A DNA stretch of 6,022 bases from NCBI GenBank assembly GCA_002328185.1, contig DCWQ01000031.1, forward strand, positions 1-6,022, read 5' to 3'. How positions within the stretch are numbered: the first letter of the stretch is position 1; each line of letters begins with the position of its first letter. Positions 1-5,284 of this stretch are shown piece by piece. Origin of the DNA: Dehalococcoidia bacterium UBA2158 (GTDB taxonomy: Bacteria > Chloroflexota > Dehalococcoidia > Lucifugimonadales > UBA3495). Position numbers and translations under genes: made by a program. The notes beneath the pieces were generated by a model that made no database searches, was not told the DNA's origin, and saw only the letters and a list, made by a program, of their open reading frames with translations.

Positions 1-584
1 AAATAGTTCTCGTCTGTCCGGACGGGAAGAGGGGATGTTTCTTTGTTCTTGGCGATCTCTCCGGCATCCCACAAGTGGGAGAAATTGAGAGCGCGAGGGC
101 AGTGGGTGTAGGCCTCTTCAACTTCGATCAGCATTCCCTGCAAGTGCTTAGACCGGTCGTCGGTCTCATATAGAGAGACCTCAACATTGCGAGCTTCCAG
201 GTCTTCCTTGCTGACTATGGTGACCTTACCGTTGACCCGGACGGTCTCATTGATGCCGGGTATCAAGAAGATCAAACCGATGTAGGGATTGTCGTCGATG
301 TTTTGGTAGGACTGAAACAATCTGTTGCCGGCCACGTCAGGGAACAACAGGTGCTTCTCGTCGATCACTTTGACGAAGCCGGGCTTGCCGCCCTTGGGGG
401 ACGCGTCGCATCGACCTTCACCGTCGGTGGTTGCCATAATAGCGAACGGAGCGGCTTGGATAAATTCTTGAACAAATGGAGGCATGTGGGTCTTCAGCTT
501 GACAACGGCGCGTTCGGATGGCGGGCCAAAAGTTTCGTTGAACCGGCTATCGCCGATGATCTTTCCAGTGCTTGTAGTAGCCAT
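1..584 (-). CDS. PPOX-type FMN-binding flavoprotein (MSMEG_1061-like), 3' end cut by window
   Basis: I translated the minus strand by hand from the ATG at 584-582; the frame stays open for 194 codons to the left edge, so the stop is outside the window. The product resembles pyridoxamine 5'-phosphate oxidase-fold proteins, and within them the MSMEG_1061-type subfamily. It has the segment FAIMATTDGEGRCDASPKGG (about residues 47-66), then the beta-barrel strand DNPYIGLIFLIPGINETVRV, and a late CPRAL motif followed by SHLWD. These proteins are split-barrel, usually dimeric, cytoplasmic FMN binders. The substrate of this subfamily is not established, so I do not assign a reaction. Subfamily members are about 200 residues, so little is missing. 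It lies 67 nt after cobD on the same strand with its own good Shine-Dalgarno, and may be the operon tail or a separate unit. Its GC content is clearly lower than that of the cob genes. Family assignment is fairly sure; function is unknown. Confidence 0.85.
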   Translation of the reverse strand, partial: MATTSTGKIIGDSRFNETFGPPSERAVVKLKTHMPPFVQEFIQAAPFAIMATTDGEGRCDASPKGGKPGFVKVIDEKHLLFPDVAGNRLFQSYQNIDDNPYIGLIFLIPGINETVRVNGKVTIVSKEDLEARNVEVSLYETDDRSKHLQGMLIEVEEAYTHCPRALNFSHLWDAGEIAKNKETSPLPVRTDENY

Positions 585-593
585 GCAGGGTGA

Positions 594-598
594 CTCCT
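594..598 (-). promoter_or_regulatory. Ribosome binding site of the PPOX gene
   Basis: AGGAG on the minus strand, 9 nt before the ATG at 584. It is a strong Shine-Dalgarno match and fixes the start of the flavoprotein. The rest of the 67-nt spacer (585-651) shows only a weak TGATT/AATCA inverted repeat near the cobD stop and no convincing -10/-35 pair or terminator. Confidence 0.75.
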
Positions 599-651
599 AT
601 CGACATATCGGACTAGTTGATTTGTTGGTTTTGATTCTAATGGCCGGGCCG

Positions 652-1770
652 TCAATCAGCAAGGGCGGTCTGGGCAACTTCAGCCATGGCCGCCGCCAGG
701 CGTTGGCAGTCGGCCATAGTCCTGACCCCCAACCGGATGTACTGGGGCAGGCCGAACGAAGTGCAGTCCCGGACCACCATGCCCTTGGCCAAGAGCATCG
801 ACCGCCACTTGGCGGCGTCCCCGATCTTTACCAAGATGAAGTTGGCCTCGGAATGGGGGATCTCCAGTCCCAACGCTATCAGTTCTTTGGCCAGGTAATC
901 TTTGGCGTCGAACACCGCTTTTCTAGCCCTGGGGAGATAACCGGCGTCTTCCAGAGCGGACACGCCGGCCTTCTGGGCCAGGCTGTTGACGCTCCAGTCG
1001 GGCTGGTACTCCCGCAGCCGGGAGACCACGTCTTCGGATGCCAGAGCGTAACCCAGCCGGAGGGCGGTCTGGGCGTAGTCCTTGGTCATGGAACGTACCA
1101 ACATTACCTCGGGCCGGTCCAACAGCGCCAGTGAGTCCCACGGCTCTTCGACAAAGGATAGGTAGGCTTCATCCACCACCAGCAAGCTGCCCGTATCTTT
1201 GGCGGCGTCGGCCAGGGTCTCCACTTCGGCGCGGCTTAGGTAGACCCCGGTGGGGTTGTTAGGATTGCAAACGATGATCAGTTCCGGTTTCTTGGCGCCG
1301 ATTAGGTTGGCGGCAGCAGTGATGTTCCACCGGAAATCTCCGGAGAGATCGGCCTCGAGGTTCAGTATCTGGGCCCCGGCCAAGCGGCAAGCGCCGTCGT
1401 ACTCGCCGTAGGTCGGCGTCATTAATAGTGCGGTGCCGTTGTTGGAAAGGTAGACGCGAGTGAGCAGATGGAATACCTCTGTGGAGCCGTTGCCCACCAA
1501 CACCCGGTCCATCGTCAGCTCCCGGGAAGATGTTGAGAGGTGGCGGCAAATGGCCTCACGCAATTCCAGGCAATCGGGGTCTGGGTAGGCACTCAGGTCG
1601 ATGCTCCGCATGGCCTCCCAAACCCCTTCGGGCGGACCGATGGGGCTGATACTGGCGCTGAAATCCAGCAGGTCTTCCGGCTTCAGCCCAAGAGCCCGGA
1701 CCTCACGAAGATTGATACTCCCATGCACTGGCCGGTGGCTCGCCTTGTTTTCTTGTGGTGGGTTTGACAT
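652..1770 (-). CDS. cobD: L-threonine-O-3-phosphate decarboxylase CobD (PLP-dependent, aminotransferase class I/II fold)
   Basis: The enzyme decarboxylates L-threonine phosphate to (R)-1-amino-2-propanol phosphate, the linker that CbiB attaches to the corrin ring. Numbering from a TTG at 1773, the 373-residue frame shows HGS near 17-19, GNGSTE at 94-99, CNPNNPTG at 169-176, the PLP-pyridine Asp in DEAYLSF (D201), the Schiff-base lysine in SMTKDY (K231) followed by LRLGY, PDWSVN at 258-263, and RLGVR (348-351) for substrate binding. This matches Salmonella CobD from end to end rather than HisC, and the setting among cob genes supports it. Two starts are possible: ATG at 1770, chosen here, or TTG at 1773. 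An AAAGG at 1783-1787 overlaps the end of cbiB and lies 12 or 9 nt away, so translation is probably coupled. The usual HGG and FSANxNP motifs read HGS and FSASISP here. A histidinol-phosphate aminotransferase paralogue is the main alternative, but less likely. Confidence 0.92.
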   Translation of the reverse strand: MSNPPQENKASHRPVHGSINLREVRALGLKPEDLLDFSASISPIGPPEGVWEAMRSIDLSAYPDPDCLELREAICRHLSTSSRELTMDRVLVGNGSTEVFHLLTRVYLSNNGTALLMTPTYGEYDGACRLAGAQILNLEADLSGDFRWNITAAANLIGAKKPELIIVCNPNNPTGVYLSRAEVETLADAAKDTGSLLVVDEAYLSFVEEPWDSLALLDRPEVMLVRSMTKDYAQTALRLGYALASEDVVSRLREYQPDWSVNSLAQKAGVSALEDAGYLPRARKAVFDAKDYLAKELIALGLEIPHSEANFILVKIGDAAKWRSMLLAKGMVVRDCTSFGLPQYIRLGVRTMADCQRLAAAMAEVAQTALAD

Positions 1771-1785
1771 CAAAGACGGTTGCCT

Positions 1786-2715
1786 TTAGATAATGCTGCC
1801 TCGGATGTAAATGATGGCCAACGCCATTATCAGGCCAAAGAACCCCACCATGTACATGGACTGGGCGGCACGGCTTATATCTGACGGCTCGATGGGTCGG
1901 TCTGGTTCTCCCAGAGTGTAGCCGACGTCTGGGTCTACTTTCTGAAGTTGAATGCCCAGTGCCCCGGCCATGCCGCTCATTGTCCAGCCAGCGTTGGGGC
2001 TCGGGGTGCGGCCATGGTGCCGCCACATGATGCTCCAGGCCCGAGACATACGCTGGCCCGGCAGAAATCCGCTGGCAGCTACCAACAATAAGCCCGCCAG
2101 CCGGGCCGGAATCAAGTTCACCAGGTCATCCAATTTGGCGGATGCCTTGCCCAGGCGCTCGTAGACTCCCCGGTAGCCTATCATACTGTCCAACGTATTA
2201 ATCATGCGGTAGGCGAAGGCTCCCGGCAGTCCGAATAACGCGAAGAATATCCAGGGGGCCAGGAAGCTGTCATTGATGTTTTCGGAGACCGACTCCACCG
2301 TCGCCGCAGTGGCCTGCTCGGCGGTAAGGCTGGACGGGTCGCGGCTGACCAGCGATGGCATCCGGTCCCGCACCTGCTCCATGTCTCCCCGCTCCAAGTG
2401 GCCTCGGACCAAGACCGCTTCTTTGTGCAGCAGCCGCACCGAGAATGTCGACTTCAGCAGGGCAGACCCCACCAGGATATAGATGATGGGGTGGAAGCCT
2501 TGCAGCCAGAACGATAGGAAATAAGCCCCAGTTCCCCAGATCGCCGGTAGGGTAATGGCGATGGACAGGCCCACCATCAAGCCGATGAAACCCTTCTTCG
2601 GCGCCCATTTTGTAACGAACGATATATGGCGGCCCATCCAGACCGTTGGATGAAACCGGATGGGCGGTTCGCCCAGGGCCAGGTCCAGCAGCACAGCCAG
2701 CGCTAGGACGGTCAA
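1786..2715 (-). CDS. cbiB: Adenosylcobinamide-phosphate synthase CbiB (integral membrane)
   Basis: CbiB joins aminopropanol phosphate to adenosylcobyric acid in the cytoplasmic membrane. Family hallmarks are clear: LLDLALGEPPIRFHPTVWMG near the N-terminus, SRDPSSLTAEQ, the ATVESVSENINDSFLAP segment, RMINTLDSMIGY, IPARLAG, the HHGRTPSPNAGW stretch, and GALGIQL. Hydrophobic segments suggest about five or six membrane spans, the last being MVGFFGLIMALAIIYI. The start is uncertain. An ATG at 2775 gives 329 aa but overlaps cobS by 40 nt and its extra N-terminus looks like frame-shifted cobS sequence. A TTG at 2739 overlaps the cobS stop as TTGA. The TTG at 2715, chosen here, gives 309 aa, and its LTVLA aligns with the MTILA start of Salmonella CbiB; a weak GGGA (2724-2727) lies 8 nt upstream. 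The TAA stop is followed at once by the cobD ribosome binding site. Confidence 0.93.
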   Translation of the reverse strand: MTVLALAVLLDLALGEPPIRFHPTVWMGRHISFVTKWAPKKGFIGLMVGLSIAITLPAIWGTGAYFLSFWLQGFHPIIYILVGSALLKSTFSVRLLHKEAVLVRGHLERGDMEQVRDRMPSLVSRDPSSLTAEQATAATVESVSENINDSFLAPWIFFALFGLPGAFAYRMINTLDSMIGYRGVYERLGKASAKLDDLVNLIPARLAGLLLVAASGFLPGQRMSRAWSIMWRHHGRTPSPNAGWTMSGMAGALGIQLQKVDPDVGYTLGEPDRPIEPSDISRAAQSMYMVGFFGLIMALAIIYIRGSII

Positions 2716-2735
2716 ATCGTCAGTCCCGGAAAATA

Positions 2736-3539
2736 TCAAAACCGGTCCAGCAGGTCTGGCAGCGGCTCCAGCCATTCCTGGGCAGCCAGGGCTGTTGCGG
2801 CGACTATCACTGCCATCTCAATTAACTCATTGGTTGCGCCGTAGGTGTCGCCGGTGAGTCCACCGAGGGACTTGGCCATGGCCCATCCCATCAACCAAGC
2901 AAAAGCTATCGCTCCAAAGAAGATACCCAGTCCGGCGAATCCCCCCAGCAGAAAGGACGCCGCCAGCGCAGACAAACCGGCGATGGTTGTTGCGGTCTTG
3001 GCGCAGCCGCTGTGAAAGGGCGATCCCAGACCCTGGCTACGGACGTATGGGAAGGCACCCAGCAGCACCACCATGGTCCAGCGGGAGATGGCCGGGAAGA
3101 GCAGCAACGCCCATTCTTTGCCCGGCTCAGACATGGTCAGCAGGGAGAGTAGCGCCCCGTATTTCAGCAATAGCACCGCCACGCCGCCGACCACGCCGAA
3201 TGCTCCCACTTGGGAGTCGCGCATAATTTCGAGGCGTCTTTCCGGGGTGAACCCACCGAACACGCCGTCGCAGACGTCCATGAGCCCGTCCAGGTGGAGG
3301 GCCCTGGTGATGATTACCATGGTGGCCACCAGGAACGCGGCGGTCATGGGCTCGGAGAAAATCTCGCTGGAGCCAGCTTCAATCCCGACCAAGAGCAGGC
3401 CCATCACAAGGCCGACGGCCGGGTAGAAGGCCCTGGAATTGCTTAGGTCCATGGGCCCACGGTCCAGACCGCGCGATACAGGGAAGATGGTGAGGAAACT
3501 CACGGCCAGCCGGAGGGGATTGAGCCAGAAGGTGATCAG
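2736..3539 (-). CDS. cobS: Adenosylcobinamide-GDP ribazoletransferase (cobalamin synthase) CobS
   Basis: CobS is the membrane enzyme that condenses adenosylcobinamide-GDP with alpha-ribazole (phosphate) to give adenosylcobalamin (phosphate). Counting from 3539 the protein is 267 aa. It shows SFLTIFPV (14-21), the metal/GDP-site motif HLDGLMDVCDG (82-92), RRLEIMRDSQVGAFG (101-115), and GDTYGATNEL (230-239), with several hydrophobic spans between, all as in E. coli CobS (247 aa). The start is not orthodox. The frame is open back to a GTG at 3617, which would overlap cobT by 82 nt and add an arginine-rich tail unlike the family. The next GTG, at 3503, removes nearly everything before SFLTIFPV. 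A CTG at 3539, overlapping the cobT stop as CTGA with AAGAGG 7 nt upstream, gives the expected length and is used here. Function is sure; the start is tentative. Confidence 0.93.
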   Translation of the reverse strand: MITFWLNPLRLAVSFLTIFPVSRGLDRGPMDLSNSRAFYPAVGLVMGLLLVGIEAGSSEIFSEPMTAAFLVATMVIITRALHLDGLMDVCDGVFGGFTPERRLEIMRDSQVGAFGVVGGVAVLLLKYGALLSLLTMSEPGKEWALLLFPAISRWTMVVLLGAFPYVRSQGLGSPFHSGCAKTATTIAGLSALAASFLLGGFAGLGIFFGAIAFAWLMGWAMAKSLGGLTGDTYGATNELIEMAVIVAATALAAQEWLEPLPDLLDRF

Positions 3540-4627
3540 GAGGCGGCCTCTTGGCCATCGTCTTCTATCTTCTCGGATACCCCCGCTTCGGCGAAGGTGG
3601 TCATGTCGGAGAGGCACCTGGCGGCTGCTTCGATGATATGCATCGACAGGGCTGCGCCTGAGCCCTCGCCCAGCCGCATGCCCATGTCCAGAAGGGGCTC
3701 CAGGCCCATGTGGCTGAGGGCGAGGCGGTGTCCGGGTTCCACTGACTGGTGGGAAGCGATGAAACGCTGCCCGGCCTCGGGTGCTATGGCATGGGCGATG
3801 AGCGCCGCCGCCCCGGATATGAAGCCATCGACCACCACTGGCCGCTTTCCGGCCGCTGCCCCCAAGAACACTCCGGCCAGCACGCCAATCTCGAACCCGC
3901 CGACTTTCATCAGGATGTCCAAGCCGTCCTTGGAGTCCGGCTTATTCACGTCGATCGCACGCTGGACCACCGATGTTTTATGGGCCAACCCGGCGTCGTC
4001 CAAGCCGGTGCCTCGCCCGGTCGTGATGCCCGTGTCAGCGCCGATAACGACTGATGTGATGGCGCTGGACGGGGTGGTGTTGCCAATGCCCATGTCGCCG
4101 CAGGCAAGAAGGTCAAAGCCTGCCGCAATCTGCTCCCGCGCGGTCTCGATGCCCGTCTCCAAGCACCTGATAGCCTGCTCGCGGGTCATAGCCGGTCCGA
4201 CGGCGATGTTGTCGGTGCCCCGGCCGACCTTCACCGAACGTAGAGACGGGTGAGGCGGCAAGTCCGCTGCAACCCCGGCGTCCAGGACGATGATGTCGGC
4301 CCCGGCGTGGGTAGAGAGCACGTTGATGGCCGCGCCACCGCCCAGAAAATTCATCACCATGGCCGGTGTGACGTCCTGTGGGTAGGCGCTGACGCCCTCG
4401 GCCACCACGCCGTGGTCACCGGCAGCCAGGATGACCGTCTTTTTACGGATGGCCGGCGTGGCCTCACCGAAGATCCCAGCAAGCTGTATAGAAAGCTCTT
4501 CCAAACGGCCCAGACTGCCCAACGGTTTGGTCAGTTGGTCCTGCCTGGCCCTGGCGGCGGCCATCGCCGTCTCGTCCAGGGGCGCGATCTCCTTGATTGT
4601 CCGGTCGATCAGGTCTGATATTGACAT
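3536..4627 (-). CDS. cobT: Nicotinate-nucleotide--dimethylbenzimidazole phosphoribosyltransferase CobT
   Basis: CobT transfers ribose phosphate from nicotinate mononucleotide to the lower-ligand base (such as dimethylbenzimidazole) to make alpha-ribazole phosphate in the cytoplasm. The 363-residue product matches the usual length of about 350 aa. Visible motifs are LTKPLGSLGRLEEL (32-45), LAAGDHGVVAEGVSAYP (67-83), NFLGGGAAIN (93-102), GDMGIGNTTPSSA (177-189), GRGTGLDD (204-211), KVGGFEIGVLAG (241-252), and GEGSGAAL (320-327), whose Glu (E321) corresponds to the catalytic base E317 of Salmonella CobT. The family has Glu or Asp in the GDMG motif; here it is Asp. The ATG at 4627 has GAGAGG (4632-4637) 4 nt upstream, and the N-terminus aligns with the family. 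The last codons overlap the presumed cobS start. The kind of base activated cannot be read from the sequence. Confidence 0.97.
   Translation of the reverse strand: MSISDLIDRTIKEIAPLDETAMAAARARQDQLTKPLGSLGRLEELSIQLAGIFGEATPAIRKKTVILAAGDHGVVAEGVSAYPQDVTPAMVMNFLGGGAAINVLSTHAGADIIVLDAGVAADLPPHPSLRSVKVGRGTDNIAVGPAMTREQAIRCLETGIETAREQIAAGFDLLACGDMGIGNTTPSSAITSVVIGADTGITTGRGTGLDDAGLAHKTSVVQRAIDVNKPDSKDGLDILMKVGGFEIGVLAGVFLGAAAGKRPVVVDGFISGAAALIAHAIAPEAGQRFIASHQSVEPGHRLALSHMGLEPLLDMGMRLGEGSGAALSMHIIEAAARCLSDMTTFAEAGVSEKIEDDGQEAAS
3547..3552 (-). promoter_or_regulatory. Likely ribosome binding site of cobS, inside the cobT 3' end
   Basis: AAGAGG on the minus strand, inside the last codons of cobT and 7 nt before a CTG that overlaps the cobT stop. 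It is the best Shine-Dalgarno in the junction and argues that cobS translation begins at about 3539 although no ATG, GTG or TTG is there. Confidence 0.45.
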
Positions 4628-4641
4628 TTAGCCTCTCTCGG

Positions 4642-4659
4642 TCCCGATTGAGATCGGGA
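4642..4659 (-). repeat. Perfect 7-bp inverted repeat in the cobO-cobT spacer
   Basis: On the minus strand TCCCGAT, loop CTCA, ATCGGGA. The hairpin starts 3 nt after the cobO stop codon and ends 4 nt before the GAGAGG ribosome binding site of cobT, so it fills most of the 35-nt spacer. No T-run follows, so it is not a standard intrinsic terminator. It could be an mRNA processing or stability element, a translation modulator of cobT, or a copy of a small dispersed palindromic repeat. Confidence 0.7.
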
Positions 4660-4662
4660 TGA

Positions 4663-5253
4663 CTAAAATTCTATGCCTGGTTGGGCCTTGATCCCCTGTT
4701 GGTAGGGGTGCTTGATGACGTTCATCTCGGTGACGAGGTCGGCGTATTCTACTAAGTCGTCCGGCGCGTTTCTTCCGGTGATTATGACGTGTTGCATCTC
4801 GGGGCGGGCTTTCAAGACTTCGATTACGTCGCTGGTGTCGATCCACCCGTAGTGCATGGGGTAGGTGAATTCGTCCAGCACCACGACGTCATATCCCCCT
4901 TCCGCGACCACGGTTTTGACGTCTTCCCATTGCGCCCGCGCCAGGTCGGCCGACTGGTCCAGGTCTTTGGAGCGCCAGGTGAAGCCGTCGCCCATGGCCC
5001 GCATCTCGATGCCCATCTTATGGGCGGCGCGCTGCTCGCCAAAGTTGGCGGTGGAGTGCTTAATGAACTGGAACATGATGACCTTCATGCCCCGGCCCCA
5101 GGCACGGACCAACACGCCCATAGCCGCAGTCGTTTTGCCCTTGCCTTTGCCGGTATTGACGATGACTAGACCCTTGTCGATCCGCGGCCCCGTGACTGAC
5201 TGAGGGCCGGGTTCCGCTTGGGCGTTCTGTTCTGACGGCGTGTCTGTGCTCAT
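4663..5253 (-). CDS. cobO: Cob(I)yrinic acid a,c-diamide adenosyltransferase CobO (CobA type)
   Basis: The enzyme transfers the adenosyl group of ATP to cob(I)alamin precursors, forming the Co-C bond of the upper ligand. The 196-residue product has the same length as Salmonella CobA and the same order of motifs: P-loop GKGKGKTT (35-42), FQFIKH (61-66), MGDGFTW (87-93), Walker B-like VVVLDEFTY (123-131), VIITGRNAP (156-164), and the C-terminal KHPYQQGIKAQPGIEF. The first 25 residues are polar and variable, as is usual in this family. The ATG at 5253 has AGGA (5260-5263) 6 nt upstream. It follows cbiA by 31 nt and precedes cobT by 35 nt, both spacers containing a hairpin. It is the RecA-like CobA/CobO type, not the PduO or EutT type. 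Confidence 0.97.
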   Translation of the reverse strand: MSTDTPSEQNAQAEPGPQSVTGPRIDKGLVIVNTGKGKGKTTAAMGVLVRAWGRGMKVIMFQFIKHSTANFGEQRAAHKMGIEMRAMGDGFTWRSKDLDQSADLARAQWEDVKTVVAEGGYDVVVLDEFTYPMHYGWIDTSDVIEVLKARPEMQHVIITGRNAPDDLVEYADLVTEMNVIKHPYQQGIKAQPGIEF

Positions 5254-5264
5254 GTTTTATCCTG

Positions 5265-5279
5265 ACCGGCCAAGCCGGT
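5265..5279 (-). repeat. 6-bp inverted repeat in the cbiA-cobO spacer
   Basis: On the minus strand ACCGGC, loop TTG, GCCGGT, placed just before the CAGGA ribosome binding region of cobO. In the direction of transcription it is preceded by TTTTAAAA-like sequence and not followed by a T-run, so it does not look like a terminator for this operon. Only on the plus strand is it followed by TTTT, and no plus-strand gene ends there. A role in mRNA processing or cobO translation is possible; chance in a GC-rich genome is also possible. Confidence 0.5.
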
Positions 5280-5284
5280 TTTAA

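Noticed and set aside
585..651. Terminator or promoter between cobD and the PPOX gene
   Set aside because: The TGATT/AATCA repeat has a 5-bp AT-rich stem, a long loop and no T-run, and a TTGACG at the cobD stop has no good -10 partner at proper spacing.
484..1134. Long plus-strand open frame of 216 codons
   Set aside because: It lies antisense to the PPOX gene and cobD, has no recognisable domain, and is a product of GC-rich codon use on the opposite strand.
3597..4253. Plus-strand open frame of 218 codons
   Set aside because: It is fully antisense to cobT, which has complete family motifs; the predicted protein is low-complexity and Pro/Ser/Arg-rich without domain similarity.
4789..5203. 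Overlapping plus-strand frames opposite cobO
   Set aside because: Both are shadows of the well-conserved cobO frame with no ribosome binding site or motif to support them.
5264..5282. Rho-independent terminator on the plus strand (GC stem followed by TTTT)
   Set aside because: No plus-strand gene ends here, the T-run is short, and all supported genes are on the other strand.
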